Source: Zhengitettix transpicula (Eukaryota; Arthropoda; Insecta; Orthoptera; Tetrigidae). From it: a stretch of 64,000 nt of DNA. This document shows, piece by piece, positions 1-11,957 of this stretch. The DNA lies in NCBI GenBank assembly GCA_037074705.1, contig CM073590.1:11230001-11294000 (forward strand). The letters run 5' to 3'. Within the stretch, counting starts at the first letter, position 1. Every line of letters starts with the position of its first letter. The translations under genes were made by a program, and so were the position numbers. A model generated the notes under the pieces. It made no database searches. It was not told the origin of the DNA and was given only the letters and a program-made list of their open reading frames with translations.

Positions 1-261
1 GTACCGAAATATATGTTTTTAAAGAGCATGAAAAATACTTCATTATTTGATAAATGTCTACGAAAGATATCATACATCAATAGGACTCCCCAATTAAAAC
101 TCAAAATATAATAAAAAATTTGGACGACGAAAGAAACTAGTTAAAGAAAAACTATGAACTTTAAATTATTTATAACCAGAAATTCATCCGCTTTAAGATT
201 TGTTTGAAGCGATTCTTTATTCTGTTTATTCCTACACAAATATACCATATATATATATATA

Positions 262-322
262 ATGCAGGGCAACAAATGGGATAAAACGACCACGGTTCAC
301 AGATCAGGATTTTAAGATGGAA

Positions 323-393
<71 letters not shown>

Positions 394-451
394 TCATTCC
401 ATCTCTTAAAATCCTGATCTGTGAACCGTGGTCGTTTTATCCCATTTGTTG

Positions 452-493
<42 letters not shown>

Positions 494-559
494 TCATTCC
501 ATCTCTTAAAATCCTGATCTGTGAACCGTGGTCGTTTTATCCCATTTGTTGCCCTGCAT
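262..559. repeat. Three 64-bp modules around TA microsatellites
   Basis: A module of about 64 bp occurs at 264-325 in one orientation and at 392-455 and 492-555 in the opposite one. TA arrays lie between them (325-391 and 455-491), with a shorter one at 247-261. The outer modules match out to the segment GTTGCCCTGCATT, so 262-559 forms a large inverted repeat, and the middle module is an extra direct copy. The pattern fits a small mobile repeat that carries or seeds a TA array and was duplicated by unequal exchange or slippage. I do not recognise the family. Confidence 0.75.
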
Positions 560-786
560 TGTTCGCTCAATTACGCCGTTTATCTCAAGTACCTTGGTAC
601 TTGACTCTTGTATTCTAAACTTCTCATTTCATATATAAAGGCTCAATTCAAGATATAAAGTAGAGTAAAATTACTCGCACAATGTGTCGGGTTAAAACTT
701 GAGTATGTGCCCACTAAGTACGGTATTACAGCTGGTATAGATAGTAAAACAAGTCCCCCAAGGTTATTTTTGGCGGAACGGGGCGC
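560..786. other. Unannotated stretch
   Basis: No gene or repeat recognised. GC content rises from about position 740 toward the X-box-like site. Confidence 0.4.
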
Positions 787-800
787 GTTGCTATGGCAAC
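787..800. promoter_or_regulatory. X-box-like (RFX) palindrome
   Basis: GTTGCTATGGCAAC fits the RFX X-box pattern RYYRYY-N2-RRYRAC. It lies in a short GC-rich patch (about 740-960) unlike the AT-rich surroundings. RFX sites mark promoters of ciliary genes in animals, but no gene start is evident here. The assignment rests only on the motif. Confidence 0.35.
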
Positions 801-873
801 CGGTGCTCGCGAGAAGTCGATGAAACAAAGATTGTGCAAGTGTAAGGCTCACTCGTCACAAAGAGCAAGGGAT

Positions 874-894
874 GGCTCCTTACGTGAAGGAGCC
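874..894. other. Short perfect hairpin
   Basis: GGCTCCTT and AAGGAGCC form an 8-bp perfect stem around a 5-nt loop inside the GC-rich patch. Function unknown. Confidence 0.5.
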
Positions 895-1769
895 ACGGTG
901 CAGTCAAGAGGCGACGCGAACAATGCGCTCCAAAACAAAAGCAAGGTTCGCCTCCACTAGCGAAACTAACCTATCAGTTGGCAACAAAAAATAAACCACA
1001 AATAAAAAGTATGACAAAAATATTACGTTGATTAAAATATAAAATAAACAAATCTCAAGAATTTCAACTGTACCCATATTTCGGAATATAACTAACTGAC
1101 CTTACAAACGTAGTTTTCGAGGAATGTAATACCAAAAGACAGAAAACCGCTGTTACTAGTACCTATACAATATTTTAGTATATCCTCTAGTTATTACCGA
1201 ATTCGTTTTTTGGTACGTGTTTTTTAAAAGAAAAAATCTTTGAGAAAATACCTGCTTGTCGGTGAAACCTTACTCGTTGGATCGAAAATGGTTTGTTGTT
1301 TTTTTTCACAAAAGAGAACATTCATAATAATATGTAGCAAAGCACAATAAAAGTGAACGCCGAAATACATTTGAAGTGTACCATAACAAACACTTTTTTA
1401 AAATAATTTTTATTTTATTCTTAATTTTTAACTCTTGATTATACAGTTCGGTTCGTAAATGTGCAAGAAGTTCTAAGGGGGTTGGGGTGGATGATGAGAT
1501 GGGTGATTTGTTAATACTGTAAACGTTTGGAGTGTTCGGTAGAGAGTGGCATAGACAGGTTATCGTGCAAGGAGGTTGTATCGGGGTTGATAGGAAGAGG
1601 ATTTATGAGGAAGTGCATGAGTGTTGGCGGGGAAGTATAAAGTCTATTGGCAGTTTGCGTTTCATACAGCGGTCTGAAGGCGGCGGGTGGAGATGTAAAC
1701 ACATGTTTTGAAAAATCATAATTGTATGCAGAGGACCAAATTATTAAACACGTACCGACGTTAGTTTGA
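895..1769. other. Unannotated stretch
   Basis: AT-rich until about 1440, then a G-rich plus strand at about 1480-1700. The 87-codon minus-strand frame at 1511-1774 matches no known family and is probably fortuitous. Confidence 0.4.
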
Positions 1770-1786
1770 AACATGGCGGCGGTGAG
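1770..1786 (+). promoter_or_regulatory. YY1-like site / possible first exon with donor
   Basis: AAACATGGCGGC (1769-1780) matches the YY1/Pho core. The ATG at 1773 is followed by GCG GCG and then GTGAGT, a consensus splice donor starting at 1782. YY1 cores overlapping a start codon are common at animal promoters, so this could be the end of a very short first coding exon. No TATA box or other promoter support is visible, and the two readings (protein site or exon) are not exclusive. Confidence 0.25.
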
Positions 1787-1879
1787 TTTCCCAGGGCGGA
1801 CACGCGCAATGGGCGTAATTTGGGATCATAAAACTTTTAAAGGTAGCGAAGGTGGGTGACTGGTGGTGAAACCAACGCA

Positions 1880-4370
1880 TGCTGACCCGTGGAAAAGTTA
1901 CATGGAAGAAGACTCGCTAGCTTTAACCATATTCTGCTGAATCAGAAGTAGCTATTGGGCTGAATGAGGAAGAAGAAAAACCACGATCCCGAAATGGAGA
2001 CAAATGGGCGTGACAGAAAAAAATATACAAGCCCTTGCGTAACTCAGTATCATCATTAAATTAATAATTCAGTCACATAGATTTATTCAAGTTTCTAAAC
2101 TCAACTTTCATAAATCAGTGTATAAAACATGCCAATATAGATTGAAGACGTTCATTCAAGCAGATTCAGATTTGGTGAGAAAGCGACTTAATTTGTGAGT
2201 ACTTGTGGGCATCTGGTCACCCGAAGATATGCTCCGAAATGGCTTCCTTGCAGGCTGATGGAAATGGCAAGACACGGTGTTAATGTATAATTTCAATTTA
2301 TGGCACCAAACGGTTCGCTAGTATTCCCAATAAATCATACACGTGTAAAACGCATAATAAACCATTTTAATAGCATCTCAGTACATTTCTATCCTTGTGC
2401 GAATAATTGCAAGCAGATGAATCCATTATCTTCAAGTCGTTTAATATACCCAAACTCCATATAATTCTGCCGAATGAAGGACAAAATTTTAATAATGAGA
2501 AATACAAGATTTGATTGCACGTGCTTAGCAGATTGTTATCCTTTAACAGGTGGTCACCTACAGTTGCTGTTAGACGGTTAGGTGAATGTCGCAAGACTCT
2601 TCAGAATTCGTGACCCATAACAGAGTGCGCAATCAAGCATAATTAATTACAATAGTAGATCACAGATTATTTTGGTTGCGATTTTTATCATTCAATTTGC
2701 GAGATTGTTATGGTTGGACTGTCTGTAATCATGACGCTATTGGTTAGGGGGAAACCGGAGAGGAACTATGTGGAGAATCGCTCGATGACGACAGTCCTGA
2801 GAGGAGAACCCGCCCACAGATGAACCACCCGACCGTGATGAACAACTCCGCCCCAAATACGACGTGTTGAAAAACACTACTGCCGTTCACACACATCACA
2901 AACGTCCAGCAATTTACCTACAAGTAATAACGCGTTCATCCAGGTCATGGAGAGATCACAGATTCATTTAGGCTGATCGTCTCCTGATTGCAGATTGTAT
3001 CAATTTGCTTTATTGACTGATGTACGTAATTACTAAGTTTTTATAAATTTTCATTACTTTATTGTAGGTAAAAAATTATTTCTGGAATTTTGAAACATAT
3101 TTCTTAATAATATTTAATTTAAAGTCTGTTATTTGAGAAATGTTATAATAAACGACAATAGAGATTTTGTAATAAAAAATTATTAATTATTTATATCTCC
3201 TTTTACTTATTGTATACATTTGTTATTAAATTGAAAGAGCATTGAAAATTTATAATTTGGTTTTAAATATGAATAATGCATTGGCTTATTCCTTACATCA
3301 GTTAAGAAAATACAAATACTGTTCTTTTTCATCTGAAATATATTTATATAAATTTGTAATATTGAAATTTTCATGTTTTAGTTATCTCATTTATTAAGCT
3401 ACATAAAGCTATATAATAAGTAAAAGTACACATAAATAAATTTGGTGTTCGGCTGCCGTAGAAACCTAACTCGTAATAATAATTACATTGTGAAACGTGT
3501 ACAACAAAGGTCTGAATAAGATACAAATATGTACAGAAACGTAGTGCTGTTAAATAAAAATAAAAAAATTTATTTCAAATAATTTTCAATTATAAAATTT
3601 ATTGATTATGGCCGTTACTTACATCTTAATAGCCAGCGATTAAAATTAATCCCAACTAAGTCTATACGTCTTCTTTCTACTAGTATTATTTGTTTGAAAA
3701 GAAATCTGGTCATATGTCATTGACAAACAAAACAGTTAAACTGTCCATTTTGATCTTAATTATAAAAATTGAATATCATATCACATCTCGTTATTGCCAA
3801 AATAATTTGACCGATATAAAATTAATTGAAAATTATTATAGACATAACAAACAAACACATTAACGATAATAAATTGAGAGGAAATGTAAAACACGATACA
3901 CAGCGTAAAGTTAATGTGTTTGAATAACCAACGGTCCTCGTGGCTGTAAAATAAACAATTTGCCATTCTATGAAATATGGAAATCAGAATGGGTCTAATT
4001 AAAGTTATGAACATAATTTTGCACAGTATGCTTCAAACTTCACAAACGAGTGAATTAGTTAATTTGCATCAACAGTCACAAAAACGATAGTAAGTCAAAA
4101 CAAGTTCGTATTGGTAAGCTAACAGTTTATTCTCTGCGGGTTATCGCCAATTTAATTACAATTACGATGGTTTCGTAATTTTTCTTACCATATATTTTGT
4201 TGTTTTCTATGGAAAACGTTGGTTTCCTAATTCTTCTGGTTATATCTTAGGAGAAGTATTGAAATAAAGCGACGTTCGAACATTAAATATTAATTAATTA
4301 ATTAAAAATTTCCAGGCTAAATTCCGCTGGAGGACTGACGTACCAATTCCGTCAACTGATGATAGTTAAT
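1880..4370. other. Unannotated AT-rich stretch
   Basis: No recognisable gene or transposon. About 54 open codons end at the TGA near 2820, with a hydrophobic run followed by a basic tail. That length is expected by chance at this base composition. Confidence 0.4.
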
Positions 4371-4372
4371 TC

Positions 4373-4410
4373 CTGATGACGAACAGAGATTCTTTACTGT
4401 TCAAAACTTC
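4373..4410 (+). ncRNA. Decayed hammerhead-like motif
   Basis: CTGATGA (4373-4379) is followed by the complementary arms GAACAG and CTGTTC, then AAAAC where GAAAC is expected. The first core box is intact; the conserved G12 reads A. The stem II arms are the same as in the copy at 9492-9528, so the two are related. Probably inactive. Confidence 0.4.
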
Positions 4411-5584
4411 TGCTTATTCCACCACTTCCCCTTTGATACCGTCTTACTATTTCACTCATTTTTCTTCCTATATTTTCTCCTTACAAGAAGACTGCGTGTA
4501 AAGAAAACGCAGGAAGAGACTACTTTAGAAGGAGAACGAGACGATGAAAAGCAGTTACCTACACATTTCGGCAGATCTCAGTATCAAGATTAACAGATTT
4601 TAATTTCCAGTGTGACTTGCATTCTCGATCACGATCAGCAAGTCACATGCAAATTGGAAATGAAACCATCAAGTTTCATCCCACAGACTTTATATTGCTT
4701 ACCCAAAAATATATTATAAATAGAACCCACATTTTCACGGAAGAATTAGCTTACTCCTAATTTAAATGCAATCTACCAAGACATAGTTGTCCAACGCTAA
4801 ATTAATATTTTCTATTGATGGAAAAATAAAATCAGGTAAAGCTCACAGAGTATGAAAACCGACCTCTAGTAAATGGATTTCATGATAAGGATTTTGAATT
4901 ACATTCAACACTAAAGGATTAATTGCAATATTGTAAAACGTGTTTTAAAAGAATACTAATTAGATAAATAAATACCCAAATAACAGACAAATGTGCCACA
5001 CGTTTGTGCAAACCTTGTGCCTTTTGTCAGGTGATCCAAAAGCGGCAAGAGCTGTAAGAACGATACAACGCACAGACCAGGTGACAAACTCAAAAGCCTT
5101 GATTTATTACCACTGCTAATAATGATAAACAGTACGTGCTGTTTAATAACAATACAGTTCATTTCATACTTCGTTCACGCTACTCTTAAGTGCAGTGGCA
5201 CTTTGATTAACCGTCAGGACAATCACGCACGCCAAGTAATTCGTGTGCGCGTTTCCGTGTTGTTACTGCATCACATTTGAACACAATGAGTGACAATATT
5301 AAGCCTGTTGTGTTAGATTTGTCTTAAAGATGGCAGAGTAAAGTTCTCGTTACAGAAATTTACTGTGGAGGCTCAAGAAATGTGAATGATATTAAGATGC
5401 CAACAAAATCGTAAACAATATAATAGTACAATATATAAGGTATAAATTCAAATAAATCACCGAATGATTATTTAAGCCTCAAACCATAGTTAAGTTTCAA
5501 AGAAGGAATACGTATGGAAAAAGTACATTGTAGGTTAACTGAAGTAGGAATGTCGCACCGGGTCGGGAGTCGGCAAGTGTAAAC
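4411..5584. other. Unannotated stretch
   Basis: AT-rich. Nothing recognised apart from small fortuitous frames. Confidence 0.4.
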
Positions 5585-5660
5585 TTCGTGGTCTGAGCAG
5601 TCGCCCGGAGAGTGGAAGGTCCTTGGTTCGATTTCCGGGATAGTCGAAATTTTTCCATCC
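5585..5660 (+). mobile_element. tRNA-derived SINE head
   Basis: The segment reads like a decayed tRNA-derived promoter: an A-box-like stretch in GTGGTCTGAGCAG, then GTCGCCCGGAGAGTGGAAGG, then a B box GGTTCGATTTC at 5625-5635. The tRNA-like part is followed by GTCGAAATTTTTCC, which resembles the sequence after the B box near 56570. This is typical of arthropod tRNA-derived SINEs. The 3' end is not defined. Confidence 0.5.
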
Positions 5661-6799
5661 ATATTCCTTAATTACAAATATATATAAGGTATTTAAACAC
5701 GTTTTAACCACACTCGGTATACATGAAGGAACCGGTCTCGTAGCTGACGGTTAATCGAGGTTTTACTGTAACAGGAAGTCACGAGTTTTGCAACATATAC
5801 TTTTGTGGATTTATACATTTAAACAGTTGTAAGATTTAAGGAAGTTCAAATAATCTTTACCAGAAAGTCGATACATGTTTGCAAATGAAGGATAGAGTCG
5901 ACAATGAACACGAATTACATACTACTACTGACTACGTATTGTGTAAAAGTATTCTGATACGGTCCTGAATAAAGCTCTTGAAATATTATTTCATCGCAGC
6001 GTTTAATTGAGGAATAGAGGTCAAATAAAATTGTAGAGATCTATACATTTATTCGAATCTAAAATTGTTTTCGTGAATAGCAGCATTTCAAGAAGCCAAA
6101 CCCAGGAAAATTAAAATATAACAACCTCGGTGGATAAATTCAATTTCGTAACACGACAGAAAATATTAAACAAAGCATCGCTCACAGAAAACAGCTCATA
6201 ACGAACAGTCCTAATAAAAGTTGCTTAAGCAAAGAAGCAACGTAGTTATTTACTTATACATTGTTAAAGTTTATATTAAAGCCTCTGATGTTTGCCGGAA
6301 CTTATTCTACTCTATATGAAGAGGACGTTCGTTATTCTTTCGGTAGACAACTGGCAAGGATTTGCTCATTGTTGGTTCCGTTGACCGACCAGATTGTCAC
6401 AGATTCAATGTCATATTAAATTTTAAAGATGTGATGAATTTAAAGCCATAATATAAGACATTTAAGTTGCTTTCTCAAATAAAATATGAAGTTTTCAACA
6501 CAAAAAAATCGGGCATTTGCAAAACTAAATATTAAGTATATTTATTTATATATAGTAATTTCAGAGAAATTTTACATGAAGGTAATCTGCTTTGTGCATA
6601 GGAAGGAATAGAAGCGAGGGTGAGGAAGAGAGAATTAGACAACTAGGAATCAAGGAAAACCCTTGAGGAACTCGCAACCGGTAATTCGGGCTTTCGATAC
6701 TTATCCAACGCGCTTTCGATGGCCGAGGGTGGGTTTGGTGGTTGTTGGCCGATTGTACCAATGGGATCAGAGGACAACTTTTGCCGCATGCTCAAAATA

Positions 6800-8051
6800 C
6801 GAGGGCGAATCAAATACAAACAAGACTTATTTTTTTAAATATTTATTTTGATTTTAAACGCAAAAACAATCATAGTTTATTTTTCTACATAATCTCCTGA
6901 TTTATAAACACATTTTTCCCAGCGTATAGGTAATTTTTTAATTCCTTCCACGTAAAAAGAGTCAGGTCGTGTTTGTAGCCAATTGCGCACATATGCTTCA
7001 ACCTCATTATCGCTGTGGAATTTTTGCCCTCCCAAAGCTTCCTTGAGAGGACCAAAGACATGGAAGTCGCAGGGAGACAGGTCTGGACTGTATGGAGGGT
7101 GTTCCAGTGTCTCCCAACCCAGTTGCTGCTGTATGGGGGCGAGCATTGTCATGGAGGAGAATCACTTTTCTCATCGGAAGGTCTCGTCTTTTGCGGCGAT
7201 ATGCAAGTCTGACCTCAGTCAAAATTTGGCAGTAGTATGCCGTATTAATTGTTCTGCGCCCATGCAAAAAATCAAGGTGCAGCAGGCCACGCTGGTCAAA
7301 AAAACGGTAGCCAAAACCTTGCCAGCCGATAATCGTGACTTGGCTTTCACTGGTCCGGTTTCTCCTTTCTTCCTCCACTCCATACTCGCTTGTTTCGACT
7401 CAGGGGTGTAGTGATGCACCCACGTTTCATCACAGGTGACAATGTGAGAAAGAAATGGGTCTCCTTCTTCCCGAAATCGTGCAAGAAGACGCTCACACAC
7501 TTGAAAACGATTCAGTTTCTGGTCAACTGTGAGAAGGCGAGGAACCCACCTGGCACACACCTTGCGATACCCTAGCTCCTCTGAGAGTATAGAGTAAGTG
7601 CTCCCATAACTTATTCCAACCTCAATTGCAATATCCGAAGTTGTTAGACGCCTATCACCTTCAACAAGTTGACGAACACTGTCGATGTTGCCCGCTGTAA
7701 TGCTGGTGCGGGGTCTGATGTCATTTTCACGGCCCTCCACGAACTGCTTATGCCAAGCAAACACTCTAGCTCGCGACAGCGTCTCTTCCCCGAACTGTGC
7801 AGTCAATCTTCTCAAGATTTCGGCCGGTTTTACACCTCCTGCAGCTAAAAACTTGATAACAATACGTTGCGCAATAGAGGGAGGTACCTCCTGCTCGGAC
7901 ATCGTAACGATGGACACTGAGCGAGTCTATGATGATGAGTGCTTCCCCCACTCCTGACAAACCAACCTAACAGCCAATAACAGCGGAACGTTCTTCCATC
8001 ACTATTGCGCGCGCAGGTCCAAAAGTCTCGTTTATATTTGATTCACCCTCG
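6800..8051 (-). mobile_element. Mariner DNA transposon, full length
   Basis: A 1252-bp element flanked by TA on both sides (6798-6799 and 8052-8053), the target duplication of Tc1/mariner elements. The 27-bp terminal inverted repeats (6800-6826 and 8025-8051) agree at 24 of 27 positions. They begin CGAGGG and continue with GAATCAAATA in the left copy. The interior carries one transposase gene on the minus strand, broken by frameshifts. Both ends and the target duplication survive, so the insertion itself is intact and could only move if transposase were supplied from elsewhere. Confidence 0.95.
6877..7917 (-). pseudogene. Mariner transposase, frameshifted
   Basis: The gene covers the whole length of a mariner transposase in three frames. 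Frame one (7917 to about 7300) holds the N-terminal DNA-binding region, WVPRLLT (family motif WVPHEL) and the first catalytic Asp in TCDETWVHHY. Frame two (about 7300-7135) holds the second Asp in HDNARPH. Frame three (about 7130-6877) holds YSPDLSPCD, with the third Asp spaced as in D,D34D enzymes. The first shift lies at or near a 7-A run at 7298-7304. The second coincides with a short deletion just after HDNARPHTA. All three catalytic Asp codons survive, but the frame does not, so no active enzyme is expected. The start ATG at 7917 suits the family; a second ATG follows four codons later. Confidence 0.93.
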
Positions 8052-8059
8052 TATGAGAC

Positions 8060-9490
8060 TCCGGAGCATACGGCTCGCAAAACTGAGATAGGTCTAGCGA
8101 CTTATGGGAACCTTAAATTTAAAACAAAAATCAATTGACAGAAGGAAGGCATACCCCTTCATGACCAAGAAAATGGAAAATTATTCAGTTGCAAAAGTTG
8201 GTATTATTATTATTATAAGTCGTATGGTTGAACGGGAAAGATGAAGGTATCAGAAGGATGAAATATGTAAACCAATTTTTGTATTAATTAAAAACTTTGG
8301 ATAAGAGTATGGATCCGAGCTACGGCACGACTCTTCGAACACTCATAAGCACGTCTCAAAATTGAATGAGTAGAATTCCGATTTATAGTGGGATGCTGTC
8401 GTCCTAAGGTAAGAACGTATGTTTTCCGATTGGATTGGAATGAGTCATCACGAAATAGTAAGTTTCATAATCACCCCGGGTACAGCACTGAGCCACGCAA
8501 CATTTAATGCTTCTTTAAATTTTCAAATTTTCAAATTTCTTCGAGTAGATGACATTCAATTCGTGAAAACATCACGGTTTCTCGTGGCTATTCTTATATT
8601 ATTTAATGATACAATTGTTCTATCTTAATCAGTTCTGGAGTCAAATTGTCTTTCAATAGTTGCCGTTAAAAATGAGGCGATCAATTTTCCTTAAGGATTA
8701 ATTTTATTGGAAACGGACACGAGTTCACATTTAACTAAAAATTTTATAAATCCCTGGAGAGATCGTTTGTAATGTTCAAAGACGGTTACCGTCACAGAGG
8801 TCCTGAAAGCTTTCGGCGCCAACCTCCTGGGGCCGTAAACACGGCGATGGCGGATGGGCGTCGAGTTACAGGTCAAGAGCAAGGACTGATTGGCTTTCAA
8901 GCGAAGTTTATTTACACACGAGTAGCCATGTATTTCAAGAACAGAGTAAAACTGACAAGACCATCCAAAATCACACAAAATTAAAAATAAACTGCAATTA
9001 TTTTTTTAAAAAAATTAAAATTAATTGGTGACACCGTTTACGTAAATATCGCAATGTAGTAATAAAAGTAGAAGTTGCCCGTAATATAATACTGTATTTA
9101 TCATCAATGTTATATATCATTTTCTCATGAGTAGTTTTATAACAATCCGCAGTTATCAATTTTGTGAAAACAACTAGTATAATTAAAATATTGTATGTAT
9201 TTATTTAATAGGCTTAATTTTCTGGAAAGAATGTTTTCGATCAGTAAAAGTAGGTCAGGACTCCTTAGGATTTAGGCATAAAAAGAAACCCTCTTCAATT
9301 CAAAAATGGAAGATTAAAAGAAGACTTGTTTTATTATACAACCAAACAGTAATTGTACAAAAACAGCATAATTTTATATTTAATGCAGTATTACTATAAA
9401 TCTATATTAGATTCAAATGTAAACAATGGTGTAAAATAATTAATGTTATTGTTGTTTGGGTTTTCCATTGTCTACGAAAAAGAAAGAGTC
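8060..9490. other. Unannotated stretch
   Basis: AT-rich, with a GC-richer patch at about 8790-8900. No recognised coding or mobile sequence. Confidence 0.4.
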
Positions 9491-9491
9491 C

Positions 9492-9528
9492 GACGTTTCG
9501 AACAGTAATAAACTCTGTTCGTCTTCAT
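9492..9528 (-). ncRNA. Hammerhead-like motif, core mutated
   Basis: On the minus strand: TGAAGA, the arms GAACAG and CTGTTC around a 9-nt loop (stem II), GAAACGTC, and outer arms TCC/GGA in the stem I position. The conserved C3 reads A, so cleavage is doubtful. The stem arms match the copy at 4373. It lies just downstream of the candidate last exon at 9563-9640, and would be in its 3' UTR if that exon is real. Confidence 0.45.
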
Positions 9529-9562
9529 GGAAGAATAGCAATCAGAGATGGGCACACGAGTC

Positions 9563-9640
9563 CTACCACTCCTTAAATAATTCAGTGTATTCCAGAGACA
9601 TGGCTAGTTTGAGCATTTGACACAGTCCATCCCCTGCAAA
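9563..9640 (-). CDS. Candidate last coding exon, unknown gene
   Basis: The minus strand has a strong acceptor (CGCCTTTCTTTCAG) immediately before an open frame of 25 codons that ends in TAG. The peptide starts FAGDGLCQMLKLAMSLEYTE, and its base composition is GC-richer than the surroundings. This is the shape of a short 3' terminal coding exon. I do not recognise the protein. AATAAA-type sequences occur downstream on the same strand. Against it: 25 open codons are short, and such a frame can arise by chance. The upstream donor and the rest of the gene were not found in the window. Confidence 0.38.
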   Translation of the reverse strand, partial: FAGDGLCQMLKLAMSLEYTELFKEW

Positions 9641-9644
9641 CTGA

Positions 9645-10917
9645 AAGAAAGGCGAACGGGGTCAAACTCCAGATAATTGTTTCAAAAGATTCGTATAATT
9701 AGAAAACACGAATATATAATATTATTAGAGAGTTTGTATTATATATATAGTTATTAGATACATTTCTGCCTTTTCGTAAGTACAACACTTTGAGTAGACG
9801 CCAGATTGGAAGAAGTCACATATCTAAATTCAATAAACCCTATTAAATAATTCCGATTTTTAGGAGTAACATTCGAACATATCAACCAATACACTACAAA
9901 TAAAAGAACATAAGATAATCAACTCTGATGTTAATTCACAATTGTAGTCATTTTATATTTAAGTGCATTAGAACGTTTTTGTGTAAGATAACATAGTTGG
10001 GAATCACAAGGGAAATCAACAACAGTACTAGTATTGCAATCGTGTCTGAATTCAGGTGAACGTTAAAGTCGTTTGAAAAGTGACCGCAACGAATCAAAGC
10101 GTTCCACGAATTTGATTAATTAAATGAGGCAGAAGTCCAGTGCATGGACAAGTTCCACTTCAGAAAAGATTAAACAAAAACGAGTAAAAATCAAAGCTTA
10201 AAAGAAAATCTCCAATTTCAGAATTAATAGCAAATAAAGTTCTGGATGATATATGATATATAGCAAACACCTGCATTATGCTACATTTGTACCTTATATG
10301 TTATATTCAAGGCTTTCATATGTTAAGATATGGCCTACGTAGATCTTGTTCAATTAAACAAAGATCTTTTCGACGCAGTCACTGATTCATTTTTTTTTAA
10401 CTTTCCACTCAGATAAAATTCTATTTTGGAGGAAAGAATTGGGCACATTTTCCTAAAGTCAAATGAATGATACATATGTAAATTATGTGATATAAAACGT
10501 ACGGTGTGAGGAAAGTTTTGAATCACATTTTGACTTCCTAATTATTATTATCAAATATAAAACGTTACTGTCTAAGAAACAGAAGACATTTGACGCTATA
10601 AAAAGGTTTGTCCCAAAATCATTGAAATTTAGTCACAAAAATATAACGGTAGCGCAAACAAGTAATTAATATTTATCCAGAAAGTACTTCACATCGCATT
10701 CTACTCACACGGACGGAAATAAGACAGTAAAAACGTGATAAGGTATAAAAATGAAGAATCCGCCACTGACTTGCAAAATGAACTAGCATATTTAGGCAAA
10801 TTAGCTATGATATCTGGAGCCCAGAAGATGCTTTAACACGAAATTAGAAGCGAGTTCTCACTGAAGATATGTGTAATCGGCCTCTTTAGCCATTCTCGTT
10901 TCCTATCGCAGGTGAAC
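9645..10917. other. Unannotated AT-rich stretch
   Basis: No gene or repeat recognised. Confidence 0.4.
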
Positions 10918-11356
10918 CTTCCCAGGGAGCTCTGGAGGAGCTAACTTTTGGGGATGCCTTCACATCTCTCTCGTTTTTTGAACTAAGGTTCCCACATGTC
11001 GAGGCACCTCGGTCTGTTGTGAGAGGTGTATGTTCCGGGATCGCAGACCTTGGGCATACGGTAGGAGTTGTCTGCTATTCCTATTGGAATAGTCGGCCAG
11101 GTGCCTCCTAAACCGGTCAAGGCACTGGGAGGGGAAAGCTGCGACCCCACAGCAAACCCCTCTCCCGCCATCGGAAGGGTGTGGCACAAGTACTCTAAAG
11201 TCCGACCTACCTGATGCAGGTTTTTCTTAAACATAGCCCGGGGGCCCTAGATCCCCCCTTGACTACCTTCCTCTACCTTTCCGCATCCCCGCTTTCACTG
11301 CTTTTCCTGTGCTATAGGAAACTAGGGGAGTTGCCAGTATGTGGATCACCTGTCTA
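10918..11356 (-). repeat. GC-rich dispersed repeat, copy 1
   Basis: First copy of a GC-rich family of about 500 bp found again at 21089, 32650, 40052, 49167 and 49742. Hallmarks are CCGAGGTGCCTCG-like text, a conserved run around the tracts GCATACGG and CCTGATGCAGG, and an end with GGGGAGTTGCC and GTGGAT. This copy is reversed relative to the 49-kb copies and lacks about 50 bp after the CCTGATGCAGG block. Two reading frames stay open in both this copy and the 49-kb copy over about 60 codons. Neither resembles a known protein. Confidence 0.85.
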
Positions 11357-11359
11357 CAC

Positions 11360-11906
11360 CTTCTTCCTCTCTTCTTCTTTCGATGATTTTTGGCGCTCGA
11401 ACGAGTTTAACACTTGAATCAAAATGGGGCGAAGTTGAAAGAGCCATCCGGCAGTTGGAACCACATCCATAAAATCTCTTAAAACTGCACAATGCTCTTT
11501 ATTTTATATAGTGATTCCTGGCATCATCCTAAAGCATCTCCTCGAGTCAATACAACGAAGAGTCGCCGGAAGCGGCCCAGCGAAGTTCTGAGGGGAGGTC
11601 ATCATAATCAGGCAAGTCAGTGTATGATTTAGTCAATATCGCGGCTGCACATACTTATATTTGAATATGTAAAACTAAACTTAGCATTAAGTGTTAAAAA
11701 TCAACCAAATCATATTGATGGGGTGTATTCTAATTATATTAGATCACTTTCTTCTTTACTAAATTTAATTATGTTTGTATGGGTATAGCGTAGTGTGCTC
11801 GAGTATTTTTTTTGGACAGTGCTATTCATCTTGCATATGTGATATAATAGGATTTTTTAAATAAATTAAAAGTAAATTATCAATGAATTATTGAAAGCTC
11901 GTAAAA
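11360..11906. other. Unannotated stretch
   Basis: Nothing recognised. Confidence 0.35.
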
Positions 11907-11933
11907 ATTACCATGCGAACATCGCATGGTAAT
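11907..11933. other. Perfect 12-bp hairpin
   Basis: ATTACCATGCGA and TCGCATGGTAAT form a perfect 12-bp stem with a 3-nt loop (ACA). It sits beside a tRNA-like SINE head. Function unknown; it may be an end of that insertion. Confidence 0.55.
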
Positions 11934-11957
11934 CAAGATAATTACTTAGAAAATCAC

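Noticed and set aside
170..618. Frames of repeated Tyr-Ile
   Set aside because: Translations of TA microsatellites.
6983..7411. 142-codon plus-strand frame
   Set aside because: It is antisense to the mariner transposase, whose motifs on the minus strand are unmistakable.
7685..7957. 90-codon plus-strand frame
   Set aside because: Antisense to the transposase N-terminus.
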